Below are positions 36,062 through 45,801 of a stretch of DNA of 64,000 nt, piece after piece (positions within the stretch are counted from its first letter, which is position 1; the number at the start of each line of letters is the position of its first letter). Source of the DNA: an uncultured Rhizobium sp. (GTDB lineage: Bacteria; Pseudomonadota; Alphaproteobacteria; Rhizobiales; Rhizobiaceae); assembly GCA_945952315.1 (NCBI GenBank), contig CAMFIE010000002.1, forward strand, positions 186,001 through 250,000, written 5' to 3'. The notes under the pieces were generated by a model. That model had not been told where the DNA came from and ran no database searches. It saw only the letters and a list, made by a program, of their open reading frames with translations. A program made the position numbers and the translations under genes.

Positions 36062-36137
36062 TGGTGCCGCTTACGTGACTCGAACACGTGACCCCATCAT
36101 TACGAATGATGTGCTCTACCGACTGAGCTAAAGCGGC
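36062..36137 (-). tRNA. tRNA-Thr (anticodon CGT)
   Basis: A 76-nt cloverleaf on the minus strand. The acceptor stem GCCGCTT pairs with AAGCGGC, with an A discriminator and encoded CCA. The anticodon stem CATCA/TGATG holds the loop TTCGTAA (anticodon CGT), and the T loop is GTTCGAGTC. It reads ACG threonine codons. Confidence 0.97.
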
Positions 36138-36230
36138 CCGGTGAAGCAGGCAGAAGCTGCGCTGCGACGTGACTGGGCTGATACAGGCAAAGTTTGCCGA
36201 TTTCAAGCGTGGAGTTTGGCTCCCCGGTCA

Positions 36231-36261
36231 AAAAAAACGCCGCACCATCCGGGCGGCGTTT
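36231..36261 (-). terminator. Rho-independent terminator of the nitronate monooxygenase-like gene
   Basis: A 9-bp stem AAACGCCGC (36235-36243) with GCGGCGTTT (36253-36261) is followed on the minus strand by a T-run (36231-36237). It lies just past the stop at 36268. Confidence 0.85.
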
Positions 36262-36267
36262 CCGATT

Positions 36268-37227
36268 TCAAAGGGCAAGACGGGCGCGTGCAGCACGGTA
36301 TTCGGCGTCCAGCCGGTCCACCACGGTTTCCACCTTTTCCACCGCCTTTATATTGCCGATGCCCTGGCCGCAGCCCCAGATATCCTTCCAGGCCTTGGCG
36401 CCTGTCTGCTCCTTGCCGAAGTCCATCTTGGAGGGATCGGCGACCGGCAGATTGTCCGGGTCCATGCCCGCGGCAATGATCGACGGCTTCAGGTAATTGC
36501 CGTGAATGCCGGTGAAATAGTTGCTGTAGACGATATCGGAAGCCTGGCTGTCGACGATGCACTGCTTGTAGGCCTCGGCCGCCCGGGCTTCTTCGGTCGC
36601 AATGAACAGCGAGCCCATATAGGCAAGATCGGCGCCCATCGCCTGCGCCGCAAGGATGGCGTCGCCCGTGGAGATCGACCCGGCCAGTGCCAGCGGCCCG
36701 TCGAACCACTGACGGATCTCCTGAACGAGGGCGAAGGGAGACAGCGTGCCCGCGTGTCCGCCCGCACCCGTCGCAACCGCGATCAGCCCGTCTGCGCCCT
36801 TTCGGATCGCGGAATTGGCATGCCGGTTGTTGATCACGTCGTGCAGAACGATGCCGCCATAGGAATGCACCGCCGCATTGACCTCGGGCACCGCGCCCAG
36901 CGAGGAAATCACGATTGGCACCTTGTATTTCACGCAGAGCATCAGATCATGCTCCAGCCGCTTGTTCGACGTATGGACGATCTGGTTGACCGCGAAGGGG
37001 GCTGCCGGGCGATCCGGATTTCTGGCATCATGTGCGGCAAGCTCTTCCGTGATTTCGGCCAGCCATTCATCGAGCTGGCTCTCCGGCCGCGCATTGAGCG
37101 CGGGGAAAGAGCCGACGATGCCCGCCTTGCATTGCGCCAGAACAAGCGGCGGGTGCGAGATGATGAAAAGCGGCGAGGCTATGGCCGGCAGCCGGAGCCT
37201 GTCTTTCAAGATGGACGGCAAAGCCAT
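36268..37227 (-). CDS. Nitronate monooxygenase-family flavoenzyme
   Basis: FMN-dependent TIM-barrel enzyme of 319 residues in the 2-nitropropane dioxygenase/nitronate monooxygenase family. Typical segments are LPAIASPLFIISHPPLVLAQC at the N terminus, GIVGSFPALN, ATGAGGHAGTLSPF (containing the GGHAG motif) and LAGSISTGDAILAAQAMGADLAYMGS. Family members oxidise alkyl nitronates, while related enzymes are enoyl reductases, so the true substrate is open. ATG 37227 is used. The gene stands alone, with its own terminator. Confidence 0.87.
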   Translation of the reverse strand: MALPSILKDRLRLPAIASPLFIISHPPLVLAQCKAGIVGSFPALNARPESQLDEWLAEITEELAAHDARNPDRPAAPFAVNQIVHTSNKRLEHDLMLCVKYKVPIVISSLGAVPEVNAAVHSYGGIVLHDVINNRHANSAIRKGADGLIAVATGAGGHAGTLSPFALVQEIRQWFDGPLALAGSISTGDAILAAQAMGADLAYMGSLFIATEEARAAEAYKQCIVDSQASDIVYSNYFTGIHGNYLKPSIIAAGMDPDNLPVADPSKMDFGKEQTGAKAWKDIWGCGQGIGNIKAVEKVETVVDRLDAEYRAARARLAL

Positions 37228-37424
37228 GGGAAGAAGTTCCTTACCTTTACGACAACGTCAATATTGCTAGCACGGGCGAAGCGCGGTGCAAAGACTATTT
37301 CCATGGGTGGAGCGAACCGCAAGGCTTGCGAAAACCGGGGCTTGCCTATACCGATTCGGAAAAGGAGTGCAGCTTCAAAGGGTGCCTCCCAACGGCTTTG
37401 CCGATGAGATGAAGGACGTTGCAT

Positions 37425-38567
37425 TTGAGCGGGCTTGAAACGGCTATCAGAAATGCGCTTGACCGGTCCGAGCGGTCCAATGCGGAGGTGAGGGCGCGCA
37501 TCTACCAGTCGGCGCGCAATGCGCTGGAAAACGGATTGCGCAAGCAGGACATCAATGATCCGGCCGTGATCGCCGCCCAGCGCCACCGCCTCGAGCAGTC
37601 GATCCGCGATATCGAACACGAAGAGCGTCGTCGTCTTGGCGAGCTGCCACCGGGGCCGGAGCCGGATACGCATCATCTCATGGGTCTGGAAGAGGATTTT
37701 GCCGCAATCGAGGCCAATGACCGGCGCGATGCGGAAGATGGAGGCGAAGACGCCGATGATTTCGGCTCGCTGCGCGCCGAACGCCTGGGTTCGGCCCATC
37801 AATATGACGATGATGTGCCTGTGGCCGTTCCTGAGGTTTCCGGTATGGCCTCGGGTCGGCCAGGCAGGCGCGGGCGCAGTGCAGCGGCTGGCCAGCCGAA
37901 GAAACGCCGCGGCTTCTTCGCCCGTTTCTTCATTCTTGTGATCTTCCTCGCCGCACTCGGCATCGGCATCTGGTGGATTTATGCCTCGGGCCTTCTTCTG
38001 TCCGATGCGCAAAGGGACACATCCGTTGCCAATCCGCCCGCAGCCGTCAGCGAGGAGGATCTGCCGCAGCAGGATTCCTCCGGCGACACGAAGCAGTCGC
38101 TGAATGGCTCCAATGCCTTCTCGAAAGACTGGATCGAAATCTTCAAGGGCGATGATGTCGACAGCGTCACGGCCGGTGGCCTCGCGAGCGCAAAGCTCAC
38201 CACCACCGGGGATGGGCCGGTGATCCGTGTCGTCTCGTCAAATGCCTCTGCCGATGCCGCCGTCCGCCTGCTTCTGCCGGAAGACCAGATCAGCCTTGCG
38301 GAAGGCGAGGAGGCAACGCTTGCCGTCAGCATGCGCTCGGCGTCTGATCAGACGGTGGATGTGTCCATCGACTGTGATTTCGGTACGGCGGAAAAATGCG
38401 AGCGCCATCGCTTTACGGTCACCTCTCAGCGCTCCGATGCATTGATCCAGGTTACCGGCGCGGCAGGCGAGGGCAATGGCGCGCCGTCGCTGGTGCTGAA
38501 CAGCGATATGGAAGGCAAGGGTCGCGGTGTTGATATTCTGGCAATCCGCCTGCTGAAGGTGAAGTAA
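37425..38567 (+). CDS. Uncharacterised single-pass membrane protein
   Basis: I do not recognise a named family. The 380-residue protein has a charged, helical N-terminal region (SERSNAEVRARIYQSARNAL, then RLEQSIRDIEHEERRR), an acidic low-complexity stretch (about 88-140), a basic patch PKKRRGFFARF, one membrane segment (FILVIFLAALGIGIWWIYAS, about 166-186) and a C-terminal domain of about 190 residues presumably in the periplasm, ending in VDILAIRLLKVK. Only TTG starts exist below the in-frame stop at 37410-37412. TTG 37425 has AAGGA about eight bases upstream and is preferred over TTG 37419. It converges with ppk2. Confidence 0.78.
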   Translation: MSGLETAIRNALDRSERSNAEVRARIYQSARNALENGLRKQDINDPAVIAAQRHRLEQSIRDIEHEERRRLGELPPGPEPDTHHLMGLEEDFAAIEANDRRDAEDGGEDADDFGSLRAERLGSAHQYDDDVPVAVPEVSGMASGRPGRRGRSAAAGQPKKRRGFFARFFILVIFLAALGIGIWWIYASGLLLSDAQRDTSVANPPAAVSEEDLPQQDSSGDTKQSLNGSNAFSKDWIEIFKGDDVDSVTAGGLASAKLTTTGDGPVIRVVSSNASADAAVRLLLPEDQISLAEGEEATLAVSMRSASDQTVDVSIDCDFGTAEKCERHRFTVTSQRSDALIQVTGAAGEGNGAPSLVLNSDMEGKGRGVDILAIRLLKVK

Positions 38568-38587
38568 TTCCATCACGCACACGGCCC

Positions 38588-38608
38588 GGCCCGGATCCTG
38601 TCCGGGCC
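38588..38608. terminator. Hairpin between the converging unknown gene and ppk2
   Basis: GGCCCGGA (38588-38595) and TCCGGGCC (38601-38608) form a perfect GC-rich stem with a 5-nt loop in the 60-bp gap between two converging stops. No T-run is present, so it may only mark transcript ends. Confidence 0.5.
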
Positions 38609-38627
38609 AGCGTGTCGGCGGTTGCGA

Positions 38628-39512
38628 TCAATCAATGAGCTTCAGCGGTTTTTCGAGCAGGATCTTCCTGTCGATCTCCCCGATCGCCTTGTCATCACGG
38701 CCATCATACTCCAGCGACAGCAGAATGTGGCGGATGACATGCAGGCGCGCGCGCCGCTTGTCATTGGCGAGAATGACGGTCCAGGGCGCTTTGTCGCTGT
38801 GGGTCTCTTTCAGCATCCGGTTGCGCTTGTCGGTATAGTCGTCCCACTTGTTGAGTGCGGCTATGTCCATCGGCGACAGTTTCCAGATGCGCAGCGGATC
38901 GTGCCTGCGGTCATGGAAACGCTTCAGCTGCATTTCGCGCCCGATATCCAGCCAGAACTTGAAGAAGTGGATGTCTTCATCCGCCACCATCTTCTCGAAC
39001 CGCGGTACGTGATCGAGAAACTGTTCATATTGGGCAGGCGTGCAGAAGCCCATCACCGGCTCCACGCCCGCCCGGTTATACCAGGACCGGTCAAACAGCA
39101 CGAATTCGCCCGCAGCCGGGAAATGCGAGATATAGCGCTGGAAATACCATTGGCCACGTTCGGTTTCGGTCGGCTTGGTCAGCGCAACCGTGCGGGCAGA
39201 ACGCGGGTTCATGAATTCAAGTGTGGTGGAAATCGCACCACCCTTGCCGGCCGCATCGCGGCCCTCAAACAGCGCCATCACCCGCTTGCCGGTCTTCTGC
39301 AACCAGAACTGCACCTTCACCAGCTCGATCTGCAGGGCCTCGATTGCCTTCAGATACTCTTTTTCCTTCATCTTCTTGGAATAGGGAAAACTGCCGGAGG
39401 CCAGCGCCTTGTCTTCCACCCATCGTGGCAAAACCGGATCATCGATATCGAAAACGCGCTTTTCCTTGCCGAAGGTCAGCTCGATGGCGCGGCTTTCCTG
39501 TTCATCAGCCAT
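38628..39512 (-). CDS. ppk2: Polyphosphate kinase 2
   Basis: Nucleotide/polyphosphate phosphotransferase of 294 residues, single-domain PPK2. Walker A is [14 protein letters not shown] (about 81-94), the lid-side motif [16 protein letters not shown] contains Walker B, and [19 protein letters not shown] and [16 protein letters not shown] are family hallmarks. It moves phosphate between polyphosphate and nucleoside diphosphates; the direction and base preference cannot be read. It is divergent from phoR, which places polyphosphate handling beside the phosphate-starvation regulon. Confidence 0.92.
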   Translation of the reverse strand: MADEQESRAIELTFGKEKRVFDIDDPVLPRWVEDKALASGSFPYSKKMKEKEYLKAIEALQIELVKVQFWLQKTGKRVMALFEGRDAAGKGGAISTTLEFMNPRSARTVALTKPTETERGQWYFQRYISHFPAAGEFVLFDRSWYNRAGVEPVMGFCTPAQYEQFLDHVPRFEKMVADEDIHFFKFWLDIGREMQLKRFHDRRHDPLRIWKLSPMDIAALNKWDDYTDKRNRMLKETHSDKAPWTVILANDKRRARLHVIRHILLSLEYDGRDDKAIGEIDRKILLEKPLKLID

Positions 39513-39655
39513 GATGGTTCTCCCTTATGTCTTTTGGTTGTGGACATTCCTGCATGACGGCTGGAAAGACAAGGGGGCTTTTGCCCGGCCTTTTTTGCCA
39601 ATCATGGGGACGACGTTTGGCGAAGCCTGGCGCATTGTCACAATTGCTTTCGAAA

Positions 39656-39673
39656 CTGCAAAATCCCTGTCAT
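39656..39673 (+). promoter_or_regulatory. Weak Pho-box-like repeat in the ppk2-phoR gap
   Basis: CTGCAAA (39656-39662) and CTGTCAT (39667-39673) lie 11 bp apart. The second matches the Pho-box heptamer exactly and the first only partly. PhoB control of phoR (or ppk2) is possible, not shown. Confidence 0.3.
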
Positions 39674-39689
39674 GAAGGAAGGGTAACCG

Positions 39690-40931
39690 GTGGTTTCCCT
39701 GAATGAGGAGACGGGTGTGGACATGTGGGATCTGGATGAATGGTCGGTCCGGCTGCGGCGCGATGCGCTGCTGCTGGTCGTGCTTGCCGCGGTTGCATTC
39801 TTTGCCGTGTCTGCGGGTTTCGCGCCGGTCTATGCGCTGGCTGTTTTGCTTCTGGTCGCACTCGTTGCCCTTTCTCGCGGGGACATGCAGTCCTCGAAGG
39901 CAGGGCTTGCCGAGCCGGTCTCGCAAGGCGCGGATCAGCCCGCGCTGGCCGCGCTGATGGACCGGCTCGATCTACCGGTTCTGCTGGTCAGCCGGGCAGA
40001 AACCGTACTCCTGCAAAATGCAAGTGCCGAAACCCTGTTTGGTCCCCTGCCAGAAGGGGCACCTGTTTCGGCAAGGCTGCGCGCGCCGGGCCTCCTTGAT
40101 ATGCTCAGACGGGTGATGGAAAGCGGCGAGACGGACGAGCTCGATTATGTCGAGCGCATTCCGGTAACGCGCGCCTTCCGCGTGCGGGCAACGCCGCTGG
40201 ACGCCACCCGCTTCGTGATCACCTTCACCGATCGTTCCGGCCTGCAGCGCATGGACCAGATGCGCACGGACTTCGTGGCGAATGCCAGCCATGAGCTGCG
40301 CACGCCGCTGGCCTCGCTGCGCGGCTTCATTGAAACGCTGCAGGGGCCAGCCCGCTCGGATCCGAAGGCGCAGGAGCGCTTTCTCGGCATCATGCTCGAT
40401 CAGGTGACGCGCATGAGCCGGCTGGTGGATGACCTCCTGTCGCTGTCGCGGCTCGAGATCAAGTCCCATGTGGCCCCCGATGCAAAGGTGGATCTGGTTC
40501 CGCTCGTCGGCCACGTGATCGCAACCCTCCAGCCGCTTGCGGAAAGTCTGGGTGTCACCGTCACCTTTTCCGCACCGAAAGAGCCCGTCCCGATCCGCGG
40601 GGACAGGGACGAGCTGCAGCAGGTTTTTGAAAACCTGATCGAAAACGCCTGCAAATATGGTCAGGAGGGCAAGGCGGTGGAGGTGGACATCCGCGCCGAT
40701 GCGGAGACTGGCGCCGAAGTCAGCATCACCGATCATGGACCGGGCATCGAGGCGCAGCACGTGCCGCGTCTGACCGAACGCTTCTACCGGGTGAATGTGG
40801 AGGCGAGCCGCTCGAAAAAGGGCACGGGCCTCGGCCTTGCCATCGTCAAACATATCCTCAACCGTCACAAGGCCCGTCTCGTCATCACCTCGGAACCCGG
40901 CAAGGGAAGCCGGTTTTCGGTGCGTTTTTGA
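39690..40931 (+). CDS. phoR: Phosphate regulon sensor histidine kinase PhoR
   Basis: A 413-residue inner-membrane kinase that phosphorylates PhoB when phosphate is scarce. Two N-terminal membrane segments (about 27-62) are followed by a PAS-like region (LPVLLVSRAETVLLQNASAE), the phosphoacceptor ANASHELRTPLASLRGFIETL, and an ATPase domain with FENLIENACKYG, ITDHGPGI and KGTGLGLAIVKHIL. GTG 39690 has GGAAGG at good spacing; ATG 39723 is the alternative. The pst genes and phoU-phoB follow, with pstS starting 220 bp on from its own Pho-box promoter. Confidence 0.93.
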   Translation: MVSLNEETGVDMWDLDEWSVRLRRDALLLVVLAAVAFFAVSAGFAPVYALAVLLLVALVALSRGDMQSSKAGLAEPVSQGADQPALAALMDRLDLPVLLVSRAETVLLQNASAETLFGPLPEGAPVSARLRAPGLLDMLRRVMESGETDELDYVERIPVTRAFRVRATPLDATRFVITFTDRSGLQRMDQMRTDFVANASHELRTPLASLRGFIETLQGPARSDPKAQERFLGIMLDQVTRMSRLVDDLLSLSRLEIKSHVAPDAKVDLVPLVGHVIATLQPLAESLGVTVTFSAPKEPVPIRGDRDELQQVFENLIENACKYGQEGKAVEVDIRADAETGAEVSITDHGPGIEAQHVPRLTERFYRVNVEASRSKKGTGLGLAIVKHILNRHKARLVITSEPGKGSRFSVRF

Positions 40932-40992
40932 CATATTTGCCGGCCCATGCCTGTAGGCCACTGAAAAAAATCAATAAAATCATTTATTTAAG

Positions 40993-41021
40993 CTGTCACA
41001 ATAGTTTCACCCAACTGACAT
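40993..41021 (+). promoter_or_regulatory. Pho box upstream of pstS
   Basis: Three heptamers CTGTCAC (40993), GTTTCAC (41004) and CTGACAT (41015) repeat every 11 bp with AT/C spacers. This is the direct-repeat layout of PhoB sites. It lies 131 bp before pstS and should activate pstSCAB-phoU-phoB in phosphate starvation. Confidence 0.8.
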
Positions 41022-41151
41022 AAAAGGTGAGATCAGAGGCGCTAAACCAGCCCTGCCTTCAGATGACGGAGCAAAGACGAAGCCGGACCTGAAAGCAGCA
41101 ACGGACGGCAGAACGCCGCGCCAAAAGAGTTTCATCAACGGGAGAAACCCC

Positions 41152-42186
41152 ATGACCCTTCTTCGCCTTACCGCTGCAGCGCTGATTGCCTCGGCAGCTT
41201 TCGCCGGAGCCGCGCATGCGCGTGACCAGATCAAGATCGTCGGCTCCTCGACGGTTTTCCCCTACATGCAGGCGGCTGCTGAAGAGTATGCAAACAAGTC
41301 CGGCAAGCCCGCTCCGGTGGTTGAATCGACCGGCACCGGCGGTGGCTTCAAGGTATTCTGCGGCGGCATCGGCCCGGATTTCCCGGATATCTCCAACGCC
41401 TCGCGCGCCATCAAGGACAGCGAAATCAAGCTCTGCGCCGACAATGGCGTGGTTGACATCACTGAAGCCAAGATCGGCTTTGACGGTCTGACGATCGCCA
41501 TGGATCAGGCAGCCGGTGACATGGACCTCACCAAGGAACAGCTCTACAAGGCGCTTGCCGCCGAGCTTCCGGACGGCAAGGGCGGTTTCGTCGCCAATGC
41601 CTCCAAGAACTGGTCTGACATCGACCCCAAGCTGCCGAACACCCCGATCACCGTTTTCGGCCCGCCGCCGACCTCCGGCACCCGCGACGCCTTCGTTGAA
41701 CTGGTGATGGATGCCGGTTGCTCCAAGCAGCCGGGCATGGCCGACCTCAAGAAGGCTGACGAGAAGAAGTACAAGGAAGTCTGCTCGCGCATGCGTCAGG
41801 ATGGTCCGTTCATCGAAGCCGGTGAAAACGACAACCTGATCGTTCAGCGTCTGGAAGCAGACAAGAATGCCGTCGGCATCTTCGGCTACTCCTTCCTGTA
41901 TGAAAACAGCGACAAGCTGAAGGGCGCCAAGATCGAAGGCGTTGAAGTGTCGGAAGAAAGCATTGCCGACGGTTCCTACCCGATCTCCCGCCCGCTGTTC
42001 TTCTACGTCAAGAACGCGCATCGCGACGTGATCCCGGGCCTGAAGGAGTTTCTCACCGAGGCAACCTCCGAAGAAGCTCTGGGTGACGATGGCTACATGG
42101 TCGAACGCGGCCTGACCCCGCTTTCCGCCGAGCTGCGTGAGGCAACCCGCAAGGCTGTTGCCGACGCTGTGAAGCTTTCGAAGTAA
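41152..42186 (+). CDS. pstS: Phosphate ABC transporter, periplasmic binding protein
   Basis: High-affinity phosphate-binding protein of 344 residues. The signal peptide (LRLTAAALIASAAFAGAAHA) is cleaved near residue 23. Phosphate-site segments include IVGSSTVFPYMQAAAE, VESTGTGGGFKVFC, DISNASRAI and PPPTSGTRDAFVEL. ATG 41152 follows GGGAG. Expression is expected from the Pho box at 40993-41021. A 12-bp hairpin after the stop separates it from pstC. Confidence 0.94.
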   Translation: MTLLRLTAAALIASAAFAGAAHARDQIKIVGSSTVFPYMQAAAEEYANKSGKPAPVVESTGTGGGFKVFCGGIGPDFPDISNASRAIKDSEIKLCADNGVVDITEAKIGFDGLTIAMDQAAGDMDLTKEQLYKALAAELPDGKGGFVANASKNWSDIDPKLPNTPITVFGPPPTSGTRDAFVELVMDAGCSKQPGMADLKKADEKKYKEVCSRMRQDGPFIEAGENDNLIVQRLEADKNAVGIFGYSFLYENSDKLKGAKIEGVEVSEESIADGSYPISRPLFFYVKNAHRDVIPGLKEFLTEATSEEALGDDGYMVERGLTPLSAELREATRKAVADAVKLSK

Positions 42187-42198
42187 GTTTGAAATCAG

Positions 42199-42232
42199 TG
42201 GACCGCCCGGTGTAGACATGCCGGGCGGTCCA
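42199..42232 (+). terminator. Intercistronic hairpin between pstS and pstC
   Basis: TGGACCGCCCGG (42199-42210) and its exact complement (42221-42232) form a 12-bp stem with a 10-nt loop and no T-run after it. It probably stabilises the pstS message or causes partial termination. Confidence 0.65.
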
Positions 42233-42258
42233 TATGCATTCACCTCTGCTGGAGCCCC

Positions 42259-43632
42259 ATGATGGCGGGTTATGTTCTGATGTTCCTGCTGGCAGCGGCC
42301 ATTGTGATGGCCTTTGCCGGTGCAGCCAAGGCAAGGCGCACGGCCGATGCCGTGCCAGGAAAAACCCATTCGCGACCGATCTATCACGGTTTGAATGCAG
42401 CGATCTGGACGGGCATTCCTGCCTTCGTTTTCCTGCTGCTGTGGCTGTTCCTGCAAAACACGGTGATCGACCATCTGGTGCTCTCCGCTTATCCGGGCGT
42501 CGAGGCCATGGATGCCTCGGCCCGTTCGATTGCGATTTCCGAAGTGCGCCAGATCGTGGCTGGCAATATCTTCAAGCAGCCCACCCCCGAGGCGCTCGCT
42601 GCCGCCGATCATCTGCGGTCTCTGCAGGCGATTTCCGGCTGGGTCATTGCAACGGTTGCCTTTGCATCGGCCGCCATCGGCGCCTTCCTTGCCTGGCGTT
42701 TCGTCGGCAAGCGGGCGCGTGCCCGTCACAGCGTCGAGCGTGCGGTCTCGATCTTCATGCTTCTCTCCTCGCTTGCCGCGATCATCACCACCATCGGGAT
42801 TGTCACCTCGCTGGTGTTTGAGGCGATGCGCTTTTTCTCGATGGTGCCGGTGCAGGAGTTCCTGTTCGGCCTGCGCTGGGAACCGCAGATCGCCCTGCGT
42901 GCTGATCAGGTTGCGGGCCAGGGCGCCTTCGGCGTCATCCCGGTCATCTTCGGCACGGTGGTGATCTCGCTGATCGCGATGCTGGTCGCGGTGCCGACCG
43001 GCATCTATTCCGCCATCTATCTCACCGAATATTCGCCTGCCCGCTTCCGCGCCGTGGTGAAGCCGCTCCTTGAAATCCTCGCAGGCATTCCGACCGTGGT
43101 CTACGGCTTCTTCGCCGTGCTGACTGTTGCGCCTGCGGTGCGCGATCTCGGAACCGCGATTGGCATTCCGGCCGAGCCGAACAGCGCGCTTGCGGCCGGT
43201 CTTGTGATGGGCGTGATGATCATTCCCTTCATCTCCTCGCTGTCGGATGATGCCTTTGCCGCCGTGCCGCGTGCGCTGCGCGATGGCTCTCTGGCGCTGG
43301 GGGCTACCAAGGGCGAGACGATCAAGAAGGTTCTGCTGCCGGCTGCCCTTCCGGGCATCATCGGCGGCGTGCTGCTCGCCCTGTCGCGCGCGATTGGCGA
43401 AACGATGATCGTGGTGATGGCCGCAGGCCTGATTGCCACGATGACGCTCAACCCCTTTGCCTCCGTGACCACCGTGACCGTGCAGATCGTGACGCTGCTG
43501 ATCGGGGATGCGGAATTTGACAATCCGAAGACGCTTGCCGCCTTTGCACTGGGCCTCGTGCTGTTCGTCATCACGCTCGGCCTCAACCTGATTGCGCTTC
43601 GCACCGTGCGCCGGTTCCGGGAGAAATACTGA
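42259..43632 (+). CDS. pstC: Phosphate ABC transporter, permease PstC
   Basis: Inner-membrane permease of 457 residues, clearly longer than the roughly 320 of E. coli PstC. The extra N-terminal part holds additional membrane segments and a loop (about 1-150). The core permease domain shows VAVPTGIYSAIYLTEY, LAGIPTVVYGFFAV and the cytoplasmic coupling motif ALRDGSLALGATKGETIKKV. Start at the ATGATG at 42259, after GGAG. Its stop overlaps the pstA start (TGATG). Confidence 0.93.
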   Translation: MMAGYVLMFLLAAAIVMAFAGAAKARRTADAVPGKTHSRPIYHGLNAAIWTGIPAFVFLLLWLFLQNTVIDHLVLSAYPGVEAMDASARSIAISEVRQIVAGNIFKQPTPEALAAADHLRSLQAISGWVIATVAFASAAIGAFLAWRFVGKRARARHSVERAVSIFMLLSSLAAIITTIGIVTSLVFEAMRFFSMVPVQEFLFGLRWEPQIALRADQVAGQGAFGVIPVIFGTVVISLIAMLVAVPTGIYSAIYLTEYSPARFRAVVKPLLEILAGIPTVVYGFFAVLTVAPAVRDLGTAIGIPAEPNSALAAGLVMGVMIIPFISSLSDDAFAAVPRALRDGSLALGATKGETIKKVLLPAALPGIIGGVLLALSRAIGETMIVVMAAGLIATMTLNPFASVTTVTVQIVTLLIGDAEFDNPKTLAAFALGLVLFVITLGLNLIALRTVRRFREKY

Positions 43633-44924
43633 TGAGTGCGGTCCAGCAGAACGTACAGACCGTCGACTGGCATTCCGACGCCATCAAGGCCCGCCGGAAA
43701 AGCCGCTACGCCGCCGAAACGCGCCTGAAGGCCTATGGCCTGATCGCCATCGTCTTCGCGCTCGGTTTCCTCACGATCCTGATCGGCTCGCTCACCGTCA
43801 AGGGCTACAAGGCCTTTGAACAGACAGTTGTTTCGGTGGAGATCGACCTCGCGACGTCGGGCTTCGATAGGGACAAGCTGATGGACGCGAACTGGAAGAG
43901 CCTGGTCAAGAAGGCCCTTCTGGAGGTCGGCGGTGCTGAAAGCCTGAAGAAGAAGGAACAGAAGGCCTATCTCGACATGTTCACCGACAACGCCGCCTAT
44001 CTGGTGCGCGATCAGGTGATCGCCGATCCGGCACGGCTTTCGGGCAAGTCCAGCTTCGTTATCCCGCTTTCCGATCCCTTCGATCAGCTCGCAAAGGGAG
44101 AGATCTCCCGCGATACGCCGGAAGACCAGCGCCGGGTGAATGACAGGCAGATAGCCGCCTTCGACCAGCTGGTTGCCAAGGGCGTGGTCTCCAAGCCTTT
44201 CAACTGGGGCCTGATCTTCAATGCCGACAGCCGCTTCCCGGAGCTTGCCGGTCTTGCCGGTGCGATTTCCGGTTCCTTCTGGTCGATTGTCGTCTGCTTT
44301 GCGATCAGCTTTCCGGTCGGCATTGCGGCCGCGATCTATCTGGAAGAGTTTGCGCCGAAGAACCGCTGGACGGATCTCATCGAGATCAACATCAACAATC
44401 TTGCCGCCGTGCCTTCGGTCGTCTTCGGTCTGCTCGGCCTTGCGGTTTTCCTCGGCTGGTTCGGCCTGCCGCGCTCGGCACCGCTGGTCGGCGGTCTGGT
44501 GCTGGCACTGATGACGCTGCCGACACTGATCATCGTCACCCGCGTGTCGCTGAAGTCGGTGCCGTCCTCGATCCGCGAGGCAGCGCTTGGCATCGGCGCC
44601 TCCAAGCATGAGGCGATCTTCCACCACATCCTGCCGCTCGCCATGCCGACGGTGATGACCGGCACGATCATCAGCCTGGCGCGCGCACTCGGCGAAACCG
44701 CGCCGCTGCTTCTGATCGGCATGAATGCCTTCATGACCAGCACCGCGCATGGGGTGTTCGATGCCTCAACCGCGCTTCCCACCCAGATCTACATCTGGTC
44801 GGACAGCCCGGAGCGTGGCTTCGTCTCGCGCACATCGGCAGCCATTCTCGTGCTGCTTGCCTTCCTGGTGCTGATGAACGGCATCGCGATTTTCTTGCGC
44901 CAGCGCTTCGAACGCCGCTGGTAA
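43632..44924 (+). CDS. pstA: Phosphate ABC transporter, permease PstA
   Basis: Second permease subunit, 430 residues against about 300 in E. coli. The added length is a loop of about 150 residues (roughly 65-215) between the first and second membrane segments, likely periplasmic. The core shows [34 protein letters not shown] and [21 protein letters not shown]. It starts one base inside the pstC stop (TGATG), indicating coupling. A DUF3333-like extension of PstA is common in alphaproteobacteria. Confidence 0.93.
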   Translation: MSAVQQNVQTVDWHSDAIKARRKSRYAAETRLKAYGLIAIVFALGFLTILIGSLTVKGYKAFEQTVVSVEIDLATSGFDRDKLMDANWKSLVKKALLEVGGAESLKKKEQKAYLDMFTDNAAYLVRDQVIADPARLSGKSSFVIPLSDPFDQLAKGEISRDTPEDQRRVNDRQIAAFDQLVAKGVVSKPFNWGLIFNADSRFPELAGLAGAISGSFWSIVVCFAISFPVGIAAAIYLEEFAPKNRWTDLIEININNLAAVPSVVFGLLGLAVFLGWFGLPRSAPLVGGLVLALMTLPTLIIVTRVSLKSVPSSIREAALGIGASKHEAIFHHILPLAMPTVMTGTIISLARALGETAPLLLIGMNAFMTSTAHGVFDASTALPTQIYIWSDSPERGFVSRTSAAILVLLAFLVLMNGIAIFLRQRFERRW

Positions 44925-44937
44925 GGAGTACACATCC

Positions 44938-45753
44938 ATGAACATGATGGCTGAAACCACCACCGAAGCAAAGCAGGTCCAACCGATGAGCGAACCGTCC
45001 TTCAAGATGCTGGGCAGGAATGTCTCGGTGCACTACGGGGCCAAGCAGGCGCTGTTCAATGTCAATCTCGCCGTGCGCCAGAACACGGTGACGGCGCTGA
45101 TCGGCCCGTCCGGCTGTGGCAAGTCGACCTTCCTGCGCTGCCTCAACCGCATGAATGACACGATCGACAATTGCCGGGTGTCAGGCGAGATCACCCTCGA
45201 CGGGCAGGACATCTACGATGCCGCCATCGATGTGGTGGAACTGCGCGCCCGCGTCGGCATGGTCTTCCAGAAGCCGAACCCGTTCCCGAAGTCGATCTAC
45301 GAGAATGTCGCCTATGGCCCGCGCATTCACGGCCTTGCCCGCAGCCGCGCCGATCTCGACCAGATCGTCGAGACGAGCCTTCAGAAGGCTGGTCTGTGGT
45401 CGGAAGTGAAGGACCGGCTGAACGAGCCGGGAACCGGCCTTTCCGGCGGCCAGCAGCAGCGCCTTTGCATCGCGCGCGCCGTTGCCGTGTCCCCGGAAGT
45501 GATCCTGATGGACGAGCCCTGCTCGGCGCTCGATCCGATTGCAACCGCCCGCGTGGAGGAGCTGATCCACGAGCTGCGGTCCAACTTCACCATCGTGATC
45601 GTTACCCATTCGATGCAGCAGGCCGCGCGTGTTTCGCAGCGCACCGCCATGTTCCACCTCGGCAATCTGGTCGAGGAGAATGATACGGACAAGATCTTCA
45701 CCAATCCGGATGAACAGCGCACGCAGGATTACATCATGGGCCGCTTCGGCTAA
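44938..45753 (+). CDS. pstB: Phosphate ABC transporter, ATP-binding protein
   Basis: A 271-residue ATPase that drives PstCA and signals to PhoR through PhoU. It has Walker [15 protein letters not shown]-loop [14 protein letters not shown], signature [14 protein letters not shown], Walker [15 protein letters not shown]-loop VTHSMQQA and the PstB-typical end [14 protein letters not shown] precedes ATG 44938. Confidence 0.96.
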   Translation: MNMMAETTTEAKQVQPMSEPSFKMLGRNVSVHYGAKQALFNVNLAVRQNTVTALIGPSGCGKSTFLRCLNRMNDTIDNCRVSGEITLDGQDIYDAAIDVVELRARVGMVFQKPNPFPKSIYENVAYGPRIHGLARSRADLDQIVETSLQKAGLWSEVKDRLNEPGTGLSGGQQQRLCIARAVAVSPEVILMDEPCSALDPIATARVEELIHELRSNFTIVIVTHSMQQAARVSQRTAMFHLGNLVEENDTDKIFTNPDEQRTQDYIMGRFG

Positions 45754-45801
45754 GTCTTGGCCGCGCCCGCCCGCAATCCTCAAAGGTTCAAGGACATTCC
45801 C

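Noticed and set aside
39635-39652. TTGTCAC followed by GCTTTCG as a Pho box before phoR
   Set aside because: The second heptamer matches the consensus at almost no position. The pair at 39656-39673 is a better, though still weak, candidate.
40960-40990. AT-rich AATAAAATCATTTATT before pstS as another FrcR site
   Set aside because: The arms are imperfect and the spacing differs from the frc sites. The flanking Pho box explains the control of this gene better.
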